DNA of 64,000 nt from Hemerocallis citrina (lineage: Eukaryota; Streptophyta; Magnoliopsida; Asparagales; Asphodelaceae). Both the position numbers and the translations under genes were made by a program. Below the pieces are notes generated by a model. The model was not told the DNA's origin and searched no databases. It saw nothing but the letters and a program-made list of their open reading frames with translations. This document shows, one piece after another, positions 44,114-55,674 of this stretch (position 1 is the stretch's first letter; the number at the start of each line of letters is the position of its first letter). The stretch is from assembly GCA_017893485.1 (NCBI GenBank), contig CM030367.1, positions 142,378,848-142,442,847 of the forward strand. Reading direction: 5' to 3'.

Positions 44114-44866
44114 ATGGGTGAAATTAGGTATTTATTGGAGATAAATCTTATGGGTGAGAAAGTTAGTTTTATGAACATTGTAGATGCAGATAAAGTTTCT
44201 CTAATTGACATAAGGGATGCAATGCGGATCTGTGATTATGGTTGCACATACAAGGTATACATGAGATTGTTGACATGACTTCTTAAAGGTTTATATAGAA
44301 CATATGGATATGCAAGTGTTTGCTGACATGAATGATCTGAATAAGGAAGAAATTTATAAAATAAGGAAGAATAAAAGAGAAATTATTGACATGGATGCAG
44401 ATTTGAAGATTACATATGGGGATGCTGAGCAGACATTTGATATGCCAGAATTTGTTAGAAGAGGATGTCGCAATGAGTAGAATTGAAGTCATTAACGACA
44501 TAAATTCAGAAGGTCGTCCTGCTTCAAGTGTTGAAAGAACTATTGATGAGGTGGCAAAATTACTACAACAAACACAACCACTGTGGAGCAGAGAAGAAAT
44601 ACTGTAGAGAAAATTCCTGATGTATTTGGTACAGATGATGTGAATACTACTACAGGAGTAAATGAAAGTCAAATTGATGTTGAAAGAACAACTGTGGATC
44701 AGAGGAGGAGTGATATAGGTATGTTCACAAATGTGATTGATGATGAGGTGTCATCTTCAAATAATGAAGATGCAAATGAAGAAGAGGTTGAACATATAAC
44801 AGTTGGTGATTCTGAAGAAAACAACATATCCAATAGTAAGTCAGATCCTGATTATGAAGTTTGTGG
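44114..44866 (+). pseudogene. Mutator-like transposase, N-terminal part
   Basis: The ATG at 44114 opens MGEIRYLLEINLMGEKVSFM and reaches VDADKVSLIDIRDAM, like the N-terminal domain of many plant MULE transposases. A TGA (44276-44278) follows YKVYMRLLT. Another frame then gives VYIEHMDMQVFADMND and an acidic Glu/Asp-rich stretch to 44866 (EDANEEEVEHITVGDSEENN), the usual linker. AAG|GTATAC near 44255 and TTAAAG|GTTTAT near 44289 could bound an intron. It is cut by the LTR element at 44867 and resumes at 46010. Confidence 0.65.
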
Positions 44867-45265
44867 TGTAACGCCCCGCCCAATACTCAGATAATTTTTA
44901 TTATTTTTAGAAGAAAAATTAGATACTATGTAGTACAACTGCCCACCACAGGCTGCCTTTCAAAAGGTGGTTAGCTAATTAGGTGAATCTTGATCATAGG
45001 CAATTTTATTTATACTCAATTAATTTTTGCCTACTCCCGATATTGGATTATTATATCAAATCATCTCTCTCTTTCTTAAACCAATCCCGTGCATATATAG
45101 CCACGTCATCAACAAATTCAATTCTGACTTCCAACTCATTTGAAATCCGAGTGGGCCCCTCCCCAGGGGTGACGTCATCACCCTTATTCACAATAGCACT
45201 TCTTTGATGTTTCCATTCCATCCGTGGGCCCCTCCCCTTAATGCATTATCTCTCCAACTATTTAT

Positions 45266-45300
<35 letters not shown>

Positions 45301-45321
45301 CTGAAATTACAGGGTATTACA
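44867..45321 (-). repeat. 3' LTR (minus) of the second TRIM-like element
   Basis: 455 bp. Contains TGACGTCA (45170-45177) and a (TA)n tract at 45270-45296. Confidence 0.92.
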
Positions 45322-45340
45322 TACACCCCACCTTTAGAAA

Positions 45341-45356
45341 TCAGCGTCCTCGCTGA
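45341..45356 (-). other. Conserved hairpin before the polypurine tract
   Basis: TCAGCG-TCCT-CGCTGA, the complement of the hairpin at 2419-2434. It lies 5 bp from the polypurine tract. Confidence 0.75.
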
Positions 45357-45542
45357 GTACGGGGCACACATCTAGTGTAGGATCCGCCTTTCTAGCAGAT
45401 GTGGAGCAGAGTATCCTGCCAGCGTACTGCAATCCTCCTGCTAGCGTACTCGCCCCTGGTCTCTCTACTAGCGTACTGACCTCAGCCAGAAGCGTACTGA
45501 CCTCAGCCAAGCATACCTCTCCACACCCAGTGTCGAAAGTCG

Positions 45543-45554
45543 GCTCTGATACCA
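45543..45554 (-). other. Primer-binding site, initiator tRNA-Met
   Basis: The complement reads TGGTATCAGAGC, a full match to the plant site, 2 bp from the LTR. Confidence 0.9.
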
Positions 45555-45556
45555 TT

Positions 45557-46009
45557 TGTAATGCCCTGTCCCAATACTCAGATAATTTTTATTATTCTTA
45601 GAAGACAAATTAGATACTATGTAGTACAACTGCCCACCGCAGGCTTCCTCTCAAAAGGTGGTTAACCAATTACGTGACTCTTGATCACAGGCAATTTTAT
45701 TTATACTCAACTAATTTTTGTCTACTCCCGATATGGGATTATTATATCAAATCATCTCTCTCTTTCTTAAACCAATCCCGTGCATATATAGCCACGTCAT
45801 TAACAAATTCAGTTTTGACTTCCAACTCATTTGAAATCCGGGTGGGCCCCTCCCCAGGGGTGACGTCATCACCCCTATTCACAACAGCACTTCTTTGCTG
45901 TTTCCGTTCCATTCGTGGGCCCCTCCCCTTAATGCATTATCTCTCCAACTATTTATAACATATATATATCTTATATATATATATTATTCTGAAATTACGG
46001 GGTATTACA
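45557..46009 (-). repeat. 5' LTR (minus) of the second TRIM-like element
   Basis: 453 bp. TGACGTCA at 45861-45868 is kept. Ends in GGGTATTACA next to TGTGG. Confidence 0.92.
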
Positions 46010-46708
46010 TGTGGGTTGGATGAAAATAGTAATGATAATATAGATATGAATCTAGAAGGTGAAGATACTATTGATGCTGATAAGGAGATGGAGACAGAAG
46101 AGGGTGGAGGACATGTTCAGAGTGTTGGGACTGCACCAAATTTTGTTCATGTTTATCATGAGATGGAGATAGAAGAAGGGGATGAAAATGTGCAGAGTGC
46201 AGGCCATGAACATCTTGTTGATGCTGATAATGAGATAGAGAATAAAGATGGGGGAGGAAATGTGGAGAGTGCATAGATATGTAGAATTTATTGAATGGAT
46301 CAAGGCCAATGAAGTAATTAGGAAAGAGAAAAACAATCCGAAATAAAAAAGGTATAAGACTCACATGAGTTTGAGGAAAAGAATTAATGATGCTAAAAAT
46401 CTCAATGTCCACATTGATGGTGTGGAGAATGATGAGGCAGTTTCAGAGTATGAAGACAGTATAAACACTTAACTCCCCTGAAAGTAGTGATGATGAATTA
46501 TTTGGTGTAAGAAAAGATAGATCCAAATTAGCTCCAAATTTTGACATAGTCAAGAAACCACAACTGAAAAATGGTATGATATTTGAGAGCCCAAAAGCAT
46601 TTAGGAAGATGTTTCATCGTTGTTGTACTACAAATATTATTGACATAAATATGATGCATAATGACAACTCAAAAATATCAGCTTGGTGCAAGAAAAGAGT
46701 AAGAGACC
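46010..46708 (+). pseudogene. Mutator-like transposase, middle part
   Basis: The acidic linker continues (DENSNDNIDMNLEGEDTIDA) to a stop at 46276. After shifts comes ESPKAFRKMFHRCCTTNIID near 46576-46650, the start of the conserved MULE N-terminal DNA-binding region (usual form F-x-S-x-x-x-F-R-x-A-x-x-x-Y). It ends AWCKKRVRD at the copia insertion, resuming at 49688. Confidence 0.7.
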
Positions 46709-47413
46709 TGTTGGGTTTATGCATACTTATTTGGTGTGAAAAGAAGATTGTGATGCAAGTAGATGGTTCGAAGCAAAGGATCAAAGAGAAGGAGAAACAG
46801 TTAGCAGCAAAAAATAGCCAACAGAGAAAGGGATGGTCGACTGTACGGTCGACCGACACCTTCTCGGGTAGATGTCTAGGAGTTGTGGTCGACCGCAACT
46901 ATGTGCGGTCGACCGTCCGCGGTGCTGAGGGAATATTTGGGTGCGAGTTTGTTGATTCGATTGAAGCCTACTTTGTTTTGTGATTAGATCGTACGACTCT
47001 AATTGTATGTTTATCTCTTCAGTATACATCGGATGGCTATTGTATCAAGATATCTAAACTAGGGTTTCTCTAGATCTATAAATACAATGTAAACGGCTCC
47101 TAGAACAATATGATTGTATTGAGTAACAAATAGAAGAAGAGAGTACTTCATATGAGAGGGTGAGAGAGTTTCTCCATTGTAAGCAGCAACCAAGTTCCAG
47201 TTAGGCTTGAGAGAGAGGGTCGTGGTGAGAATTGTAATATTCTTGTATCTTATCTAGTTTAAATAATATCTCTGATCTTCCTCCTCTGGATTAAGGAGAA
47301 AGCCCCAACTAGGACAATTTTTGTCTGCTTTGTGTGATTGATGCGATCTAGTTTTGCTTGGTGGTTTGTGTTGATTGTGTCAAAGACTCAACAAGATCCT
47401 TAAATTCTTAACA
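46709..47413 (+). repeat. 5' LTR of the copia derivative
   Basis: 705 bp. TATAAATACA (47078-47087) is the likely TATA box. GGTCGACC occurs near 46850, 46887 and 46908. Confidence 0.92.
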
Positions 47414-47415
47414 AG

Positions 47416-47427
47416 TGGTATCAGAGC
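47416..47427 (+). other. Primer-binding site, initiator tRNA-Met
   Basis: TGGTATCAGAGC, full match, 2 bp after the LTR. Confidence 0.92.
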
Positions 47428-47465
47428 AATCAGGTTCATGGATTTGTTCGAGTTCCTTGGATTAG

Positions 47466-48824
47466 ATGGCAGATCAAAAGATGAAGATCAAGCAGTTTGA
47501 CGGTAAGATCAACTTCAATCAACTTCAGAAGGACTTGCACCTTGCTCTAGAAGAGAAGAAGCCAATCGATATGAATCAAGAGAAGTGGGATGAGATTTGT
47601 TTGAAGGCCTTGAGTTTAATCCGGTTGTAATTGGTGGATGAAGTCAAGTGTAATATTCTTGAGGAGACAAGTGCGGCGAGTCTATGGATGAGACTCAAAT
47701 CTAACTACTTAGGATCGTCGTTGCTAGATCGGATGTATTGGAAGAGGAAGCTGTTTAGGTTCTAAATGAAGGAAGGTACCCTTCTTCAAGATCGTATTGT
47801 GGAAATCAATAAGGTAATATCTGAACTGAAGGCAATTAATGCTGATGATCTTAGCGAAGAGGATAAAAATTTCAACTTGATATATTCACTGCCAACTTCT
47901 TATGATCACTTGATAACTACCATGCTACACGGGAAGTCATCCAAAGAGACACTTATAGTAGCCGGAGTGATTAAGTATCTGAAGGAAGATGAACTGAGAA
48001 AGGAGACTCATAAAGGAAGGACTATTTCAACAGGGTGCTTTGCGGTGGATGGTGATACTTCGATTGGAAGGGATGCGACACACAAGGGTAAGATTCGTTG
48101 CCACTATTGTAGAGGAGTTGAGCATTACAAGAGAGACTGTCGCAAGTGGTTGAGTCAGAAGAGTGCTACTAAAGAAGGTGAGCAAGCTCATATAGTTAGC
48201 GCAACTGATTCAGGTAAACCAGTTAGGCTTGAAGACCTATGTCTTCTTGTTTCAAGTTCTACATATGTGGATTCAAGTTGATGTCTTGATTCGGGAAGTT
48301 CTTCTAATATTTGCTCCGAGAAGGAGATGTTTTCTACTTACAAATCATCAACAAGCTGTAGTGTGAGAATGGGGAGTGGCAAGATTTATGAAGTAGTGGG
48401 TGAGGGAACAATTGAATTGGAGACGCCAGATGGTAAAGAGTTCATACTAGAAAAGGTCATGCATATTCCTTCGATACACTAGAATCTTATATCCTTGGGG
48501 ACTCTTGATGCTCGTGGCTACAGATACACAGCTCGAGGTGGAATTTTGACAGTTTGGGATAGTCGTCGTAAGGTAATGAAGGGTAAGAAGGGGATTGGGC
48601 AGGGTCAGCACAACCTCTACCAGCTTTGTGGGAGCAGAAAAACTCGGTCGAGTGTATGGAAGTCCATTATTCCTAAAGCATCACCTAGTAAACCGTCACT
48701 AGAATTACTTAATCGAGACTACATCGTTCGAATATCGTTGGAAGGTAGAAAGAGCCTTGATGTAGGTAGAGTTCGTATGGAGGGTGGCACCTCCATGATT
48801 ACATATACAGGAGTGTGTCGTTGA
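47466..48824 (+). pseudogene. Copia gag with protease remnant, four stops
   Basis: The ATG at 47466 reads MADQKMKIKQFDGKINF, a standard copia Gag start. One frame runs to 48824 with stops at 47628 (TAA), 47763 (TAA), 48279 (TGA, where relatives have Trp) and about 48480 (TAG). Zinc knuckle CHYCRGVEHYKRDC near 48093-48135. After the third stop CLDSGSSSNIC is the copia protease motif with catalytic Asp, then GKEFILEKVMHIPS and NLISLGTLDARGY. The frame ends where integrase should follow. Confidence 0.88.
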
Positions 48825-48978
48825 GGGGGCATACAGCTGGAGAAAAACAGGTGGAGGCTTGTTCAACTAGCAGAAGAAGCCATAGAAACGTGTTGTTTAC
48901 AAAGCAGAGAAGAAAGGTCTAGAAGAGTTTTAAATCACACAGGTATGGATTCATGCGTATGCAATCCAAGGTGGAGAT
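48825..48978 (+). other. Remnant 3' interior and polypurine tract
   Basis: About 140 bp of non-coding sequence replaces integrase, RT and RNase H. It ends CCAAGGTGGAGAT (48966-48978), the polypurine tract before the LTR. Confidence 0.7.
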
Positions 48979-49687
48979 TGTTGGGTTTATGTCTTGCATA
49001 CTTATTCAGTGTGAAGAGAAGATGGTGATGCAAGTAGAGAGTTCGAAACGAAGGATCAAAGAAAAGGAAAAACAGTCAGCAGCAGTAGCAGCCAACAGAG
49101 AAAGGGACGGTCGACTGTGCGGTCGACTGACACCTTCTCGGGTAGATGGTCTGGGAGTTGCGGTTGACCGCAACTATGTGCAGTCGACTGTCCACGGTGC
49201 TGATGGAATTTTTGGGTGCACGTTTGTTGATTCAGTGAAGCCCACTTCGTCTTGTGATTAGATCGTACGACTCTAATTGTATGTTTATCTCTTCAGTATA
49301 CATCGAATGTCTATTGTATCAAGATATCTAAACTAGGGTTTCTCTAGATCTATAAATACAATGTAAACGTTTCGTAGAACAATATGATTCTATTGAGTAC
49401 CAAATAGAATAAGAGAGTACTTCATATGAGAGGGTGAGAGAGTTTCTCTATTGTAAACAACAACCAAGTTCCAGTTAGGCTTGAGAGAGAGGGTCGTGGT
49501 GAGAATTGTAAAATTCTTGTATCTTCTCTAGTTGAAATAATATCTCAGTTCTTCCTCCCCCGGATTAAGGCGAAAGCCCCAATCGAGATAATTCTTGTGT
49601 ACTTTGTGTGATTGGTGCGATCTAGTTTTTCTTGGTGATTTGTATTGATTGTGTCAAAGACTCAACAAGATCCTCAAATTCCTAACA
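48979..49687 (+). repeat. 3' LTR of the copia derivative
   Basis: 709 bp. The palindromes seen in the 5' LTR are partly changed (for example GGTTGACC for GGTCGACC), mostly C to T or G to A. Confidence 0.92.
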
Positions 49688-50541
49688 AGACCCTGAGACA
49701 AAGAGCATGGTAGGGTGTGATTGGAGAATTTATGGTTCAACTAACAGGGAAAAACTCACTTTCAAATACATAGTTTAATCTCTAGCTGAAATTGTTCAAA
49801 GGTGAATAGGCTACATTGTACAAGCTCCACATAGTATGCTGAGAAGTATCTTGAAGATGTGAGAGATGATCCTCATTGGAATATGAGTGCAATGCAAAAG
49901 AGGATATCTAGGGAGATGAATATGTCTCATTCAAAATGACAGATGTAAGGGCTAGAAGAAAAGCAAACATGCTAATTGAAGGGGATGAGTTGAAACAATT
50001 CACACAGTTGTGGGATTATATTGACATTGAGGTGAATGAATGCATGATATCTAATAAAAGTTAAGGTTTTTAAAGAACCAAAATTCAGATTTCCAACTTT
50101 AAGGGGACTCTTTATAGAATTCAAGGGTTGTGTGTATGGATTCGTACAAGGGTGTCGACCACTGATTGGTCTGGATGAGTGCCATCTCAAAAATGGATTG
50201 CGTGTAATGCTCATATGTGTTGTCTCAAGGGATGGTAACAATCAAATGTACCCAATATCTTTTGCATTGGTTGAATGGGAAACAAGGAAGACCTGGAAAT
50301 GGTTTTTGAAACTGTTGGTGGATGCTCTAGGTGGGGATGGCAATATGTATTCATACATCTCAGATTGGCAGAAGGTATCATTTATAATATAAATTTGTTA
50401 TTGTCTTTGCATTGTCAATATAAAATGCATGAAGCTTATTACACACACTCAATGCAGGGATTAATACAAGCATGTGAAGAAGTGGTAGCAAAGAAAAAGG
50501 ATAGGTTCTGTGTAAGGTATTCAACTAACTTAGAATACTAA
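49688..50541 (+). pseudogene. Mutator-like transposase, DDE domain part
   Basis: Resumes in frame pieces: DPETKSMVGCDWRIYGSTNR (49688-49750, zinc/WRI motif), YLEDVRDDPHWNMSAMQKRI (49847-49910), ARRKANMLIEGDELKQFTQL (49950-50010), then YGFVQGCRPLIGLDECHLKN (50132-50200), the first catalytic Asp of the MULE DDE domain, and FALVEWETRKTWKWFLKLLV. Next YSYISDWQK carries the probable second Asp (usual S-D-R-Q-K). A shift near 50377 is followed by a C-terminal frame, VVAKKKDRFCVRYSTNLEY, to 50541. I see no region with the catalytic Glu. Dead, truncated copy. Confidence 0.85.
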
Positions 50542-50821
50542 AGCACGGTTGTCAGTTACTAAATACTTATGGTGTGTGCGTTAGTTGCAAAGTACTTCAA
50601 TTATGTGAATGTTCACAAAGTGTCAGTGTGAGTATTCATAATAGATGATAAACTAGCTGCACCTGCTTCTCTTGTCCACTTTTGATGATAGTTTTCATAC
50701 CATTCACAGCTCAATTGACAAACCAATTTCTAATGCAGTGCATTGATATATCAATTGTCTGTGTATACCATTGATACATTAATGAAGTGCCCTAAGCTAT
50801 TTTTCATTTTACTTTTTTGTG
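50542..50821. other. No gene; flank of the chromovirus at 50822
   Basis: AT-rich, presumably more MULE sequence. The last 5 bp (TTGTG) are the candidate left target duplication; the right copy is outside the window. Confidence 0.5.
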
Positions 50822-52082
50822 TGTAACACCCCGCAAAATTGAATTATGACAATTTTTGCCCCACACATGTAATAAACATGTGTTTGGTACATTATAAATA
50901 AATATTTATATTTTTGTATCTCTTTTCATTCTTTCAATTTATTTTGATCTCTTATTTGAACCCAACCCAAATATTTTTGAATCCATTCTAAAATTCCCGA
51001 ATTGGAGTTTAAATTTATGTTTTAACTCTAGTTAATCCTAATCCTAAATAAATCATCTAATCATAATCCAACAACCAACCCTCATCTCCCCAACCACATT
51101 TTACAGCATTAAACCACCTCCCCTACTACTATGGCCTCCACCTCCTCCTATACCCCTAAAAATCCACTCCTAATCTGTTAACCTACCCTACACAGCCCTC
51201 TCTCACTCCAATATATATTCCTACACTCATGCATACAACTCACTGCCTATCCTATCACTTACACTTACTCACACACTCTCTCTCTCAGTCACTCTCTCTC
51301 ACAAATATATATAATATTTAATATATTCTAATCACCCCCCTTCTTTTATCTTCTTCTTCTTCTTTCTTTCTTCTTCCCTCTTCCGAAACCCAACCCCGAG
51401 CTCTCCCCAAGCTCCTCCACTTGCACCTCGCCATCATCACAACACCACCAATACCACCATTGCCGTTAACCTCTCGCAACACCCCTGAAGCTCCACCTCC
51501 ACCACCGCCTACAACTCCCCTCCACCTCGATCGAAGCTCCTTCACCACCATCGAGCCTCCACTGCATGCTCCCTCTGCTAAAGCCTCCACCCTCAACTCA
51601 TCGCCATCACCAACAGCCTCACCCTCACCCTCGAGCCTCCCGTCGAAGCTCCTCCTTGTCTTTGCAATCGGCCAGCGTCACCACAACTCCAAGCACCGAC
51701 AACCAGCTTCCTAACCCCGAGCTACTTCCCCTCACAACTCCAACCCGCAACCGCCATAGTCTCACCGTTAACTAACACCACCACCTTCAGCAGCATCTCC
51801 ACAACCACCATCATTGTCACTCCGACCCTCCACTCATCACCGCCACTGCCAACGCCACCACAACCATCACCTTTCCTCCTCACTGCCGTTAGCACCTTCG
51901 AGCTCCACCTCGAGCGACCATCGCAGCTATCCTCCTCCTTGCTGCTTCCTCCGGTGAACACCTCCGCATTCCACCACCGAGCCACCTCGCCTCGCAGGTG
52001 ATCACCCCGCCTAACTCCATCGCCATCTCTTCTCACTGTATATCTCTCACTCTAACTCTATCTCTCTCACTCTATCTCTTTT

Positions 52083-52118
<36 letters not shown>

Positions 52119-54249
52119 TTTATTTATTATATATATATAATATTTTTATTTTAATAAATATCGTCTTATAATTTCAATTTAATATTTTTCCAAACTCGGC
52201 GAACAATTGCAGTTCGTAGTACCTTTATCGTCATCGTGGTTGCTATCCGTGGTGTCGTAGACGTCGTTCAAATCGAGCATAGAAACCATCGAACTCAGAA
52301 ATAAATAAGTGGGTAATAACTTTAACAAACTCTATTTATGTTATAGAATGTATGCATGCTAGATAATTTAATAAATTGAGTGATCGTGCTTAGATTGTGT
52401 ATGGATGTTGTTTGATTATGGGTGTTAATTGCTGTTAATTAATTTGTGATATTATGATCTAATTATCTTAGAAACGTTATTATAATTTTTGTCTAGAATT
52501 TGATCTCACTTCAGAAAATTGTTTCTATTTAAATACATGTATTATGAGACTGAAACTTTTGTATGTGTATCATGTATGTGTGTACAACATCTCCTCAAAT
52601 TTTCATAATTTTTGGATGTCATTTGGTATTTTAATAAAATCTGAATACATTACTAGTTTAGAACGAAACCGAATTTATTTCCTAATTTTGGCTGAATATC
52701 ATACATATTTCCAAAAATCATCTCTCCAAATATATGGAACTGTAAGTCAAACTTTTATATGTGAATAGAGTGTATGTCTATTATATGTTTACAAAGTTTC
52801 ATGAATTTTGGATATCGTTTATTCGAACTTATAACTGGTTGACAGCTTTCCTGGATTCTGGAAATTTATACATCTTCTGGTATTTGATCGTTTTAACACC
52901 TTAAATAAAGTATTTTGAGGAAACTACAAACTGAGAACTTGAAGTAGACTCGTTAATCTTTCTTTTGAGTCTAAGAAATCTAATGACCAAGAATTGTGGG
53001 ATTTTCATGATTTTTGAAAGGAGCTAGAGCTGCAATTAGTGGATTCTGAACCTATTGTCTTAAAAATGGTTTTAAACAGATTAATTGGTTTAAATCTAGA
53101 GGTTCTTAACTACAATGTTGTAGTAGCTTCAGTGAGGTTTCATATGAGACTAAGAAATCAATTTTCTAACAAGTATTGGCAATTTTCTAACAAGTATTGG
53201 AATTTATAAAATTATTGGAAGTTGTATTCACCTGTTAAGGGGACACGTGCGGCGTTGTTTCGACTGTTAATTTTTGGGTTCCAGAATTAAGAACAGGGGT
53301 GAATGTATAGGCTATAGACTCCTATCGGAACTTAGGGGATGGACCCATAAGTGTCCGTAGATGTTCTATGTTATCGGATACAAATAAGGGCGAGCAGGAA
53401 AGGCCTGCAGGATGGTCTTATGTTCGTGATAACGTTTAGTGAGGTCCGGAAGCGGAGAGACCATCGGGGCTGGGCACCATTATGGATGCTCAGGAGTGGA
53501 GAGAGACCGTTGGAGTTTAGGCAGGGTTAAATATGTAAGACCAGGAGTGGAGAGAGACCACCGGGGCTGTATTATGGATGCTCAGGAGTGGAGAAATACC
53601 ACAGGATCCCGGCATGACCACTACCGACTGCAGTAATAGAATTGGATCGAACAACTGCAACCTTACTAGTCACTAGATAAATGTCAGAAACTGTGTAGAA
53701 TACATGAGTATGTATTACATATACGAGGGATTGAACCCTATAATGAGAAGAAATGCTAGTAGCTTGCTTTCGGAAACTATGTTGTATGGGCGACATATCG
53801 TTTCAAACAAGCGTGAAAGAGCATATCTGGTTTGTGCATGTTTTTATGAAAAATATATGTTTAATGTTTTAATTAATTGTTGATACACACACTCATATGA
53901 CATCGTATATTTGACTATTTCCTATTTACATTTATTGATTCCAGTTTTAACTCTATTATACTATGTATGTTGTTATATTATTTTTGGAGTTAGTTAAAGC
54001 TCTTGTGATTCTTACCATCGGCCTCACACGCTGACGAACCCACAGATTGTGTTGTGCAGGTAAGAGTACCTAGAGTTTAAGCATAGAGGTATGACATCCT
54101 GAGCCCGTCATCTTATTAATCCAAGAGGTTTGGATTTATTGTAAGATTTCTGCATTTTCCTGTATAATATTATGTTTATGTACTTAATTGAAGAAAAATA
54201 TTTCTGGGTGTGCTACGATTTTCTTGTGTATGGAAGTCAGGGCGTTACA
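50822..54249 (+). repeat. 5' LTR of the plus-strand chromovirus
   Basis: 3428 bp. Parts: TATA-like ATATATATTCC (51211-51221), a strongly C-rich leader (about 51340-52060), (TA)n at 52084-52112, an AT-rich middle, a GAGAGACC-CCGGGGC-type repeat block (53440-53620), and a 3' end GGGCGTTACA. Short frames within, including the Pro-rich one at 51421-51714, are probably not genes. Confidence 0.92.
53440..53620 (+). repeat. Degenerate repeats of GGAGTGGAGAGAGACC
   Basis: ATTATGGATGCTCAGGAGTGGAG occurs twice in shortened form (words starting near 53479 and 53573), and AGGAGTGGAGAGAGACC three times. Unit about 60-95 bp. The 3' LTR is cut inside this block. Confidence 0.7.
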
Positions 54250-54252
54250 GAG

Positions 54253-54263
54253 TGGTATCAAAG
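54253..54263 (+). other. Primer-binding site, variant initiator tRNA-Met type
   Basis: TGGTATCAAAG, 3 bp after the LTR. The usual G of CAGAG is A. Confidence 0.8.
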
Positions 54264-54432
54264 TTGAATTCAATTGATAGTACTAAACATAATATGGGAA
54301 ATGGGCTTAGGATGATAAGAGATACTTTTTTTTTAGTTTGGGTACGTTAATGCTATGATTGTTTGTTAACTGAGCATTTATGATACCTTGTACGCGGACT
54401 AAATTTTTTCTTTCCCTTCCTCTTCCGATAGG

Positions 54433-55674
54433 ATGGCAGGAGGTAGAGCTAGGAATAATCGTGCCAATGAACAAAACGGCGAGGCTAATGGAAAGGAACT
54501 AATCCTAGTCCCACACACCACTCCAAAGCTCTGGGCTTTCTTCAAGCTTCATTAGCTACAAGATAATCTAAATCAACAGCTCCTACGAGATTGAATCAGA
54601 CTCATCTCATCTAAGGTGGCTTGCCGACGTAGAGACGGAGCTTGCCAGGGTTTATCAGACCTTGAATGCATTCATAAGGTCAAGTGTGGCCCAAAATGCC
54701 AGAGCCGGATCCACTGCAGGATCGACAATGCTAACAAGTTGAATCTTTCAAGCAAATGAAGTCGCCGGTATTCGAAGGGCAAGCTGATCTTACTACTGCA
54801 GATGATTGGATTAGGCAAATGAAAACAGTATTCGAAGTACTGGAAACCCCGGAGGCTAGCAAAGTAAAGTTGGCCGCTATCCAACTAGAGAAGGATGCCA
54901 GAGAATGGTGGCAGTCGGTGAAAAGGACCCGGGAAGATGCGCCAGTAACTTGGGAGGCGTTCTTGGGAGAGTTTAGGGATCATTACTTCCCCATGGACAT
55001 TCAGGAGAAGAAAGCAATGGAATTCTTGAACCTACAACAAGGAGGCATGACGGTTAGAGAGTGTGAGACTAAAGTCACTAAACTCTCAAGGTATGCGCTC
55101 GAGCTGGTAGTAGATGAAGTCAAGAAGGCTAGGAAGTTTGAAATGGGTGTGAGGGGAGGGCTGAGGTCTCGCATGATACCGCTCAGAATCAAGAGGTTTG
55201 ACAAGTTGGTTCGGAGGTCTGCTGCCACCGAATCAGACATGGAACAGTACCAGTTGGTGAAAAACAAGTAGAATAACTATAGTAGTACCAGTTGGTGAAA
55301 AACAAGCCGAACAACTGGAGCAAGGAAAAAGACCCGCAACATCGAATAACTTCAGGGGACAACCCCCAGCACAGAAGGTTAAGCTGACTGGAGCAAATAG
55401 TGTGTTCATTGCTGGAAAACCAGGAACTTGCTTCCTATGCGGAGAAAGCAGCCATTTCAGGTCCAACTGCCCGAAGAGGAACAAGAGAGTGACTTGTTTC
55501 AAATGTGGGAAAGAAGTTCATGTCAAGCCCAATTACCCACAGCTCCAGCCGGGAGGGCAGAGCCAGAGGCCTGCCAATCAAAGGAAGAAGCCATACCACA
55601 AGGGACGTGTCTTTGCACTCATGGAGGAGGATGCGGAGGACTCAGAGAATATCATCTCTGGTACGGATGAGTGA
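54433..55674 (+). pseudogene. Chromovirus gag with two zinc knuckles
   Basis: The ATG at 54433 reads MAGGRARNNRANEQNG but stops after about 40 codons. The core is open at 54756-55271: MKSPVFEGQADLTTADDWIR (FxG..D...A..W), REWWQSVK, FLGEFRDHYFPMDIQEKKAM, FLNLQQGGMTVRECETKVTK, to a TAG. Next is a local duplication of ACCAGTTGGTGAAAAACAAG. The knuckles at 55402-55674 are CFLCGESSHFRSNC (intact) and CFKCGKEVHVKPNY (last Cys changed to Tyr). No intron at the place where the other chromovirus has one. Confidence 0.88.

Larger units (their letters stand above)
44867..46009 (-). mobile_element. Short coding-free LTR retrotransposon (TRIM-like), TSD TGTGG
   Basis: LTRs 44867-45321 and 45557-46009. 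TGTGG is at 44862-44866 and 46010-46014. The primer site (complement of 45543-45554) and polypurine tract (complement of 45322-45336) show minus-strand orientation. The interior of 235 bp has no coding capacity. It includes a CAGTACGCT word in four to five copies and the hairpin shared with 1712-2910. LTRs differ by about 25 positions in 453 by eye. LTR 3' parts share a block of about 90 bp with the first element. Confidence 0.95.
46709..49687 (+). mobile_element. Gag-protease-only copia derivative, TSD AGACC
   Basis: LTRs 46709-47413 and 48979-49687 (TGTTGGG...TAACA) with AGACC at 46704-46708 and 49688-49692. Interior 1565 bp: tRNA-Met primer site, gag with zinc knuckle, a protease-like end, then a polypurine tract. 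Integrase, RT and RNase H are absent, so this is a non-autonomous deletion derivative. LTRs each carry several GGTCGACC-like palindromes. Divergence between LTRs is several percent by eye. It sits inside the MULE transposase. Confidence 0.94.

Noticed and set aside
51421..51714. Pro-rich frame of 97 codons
   Set aside because: Lies in the LTR leader; the repeated CCN codons reflect C-rich composition, and the frame is not kept in the other LTR.
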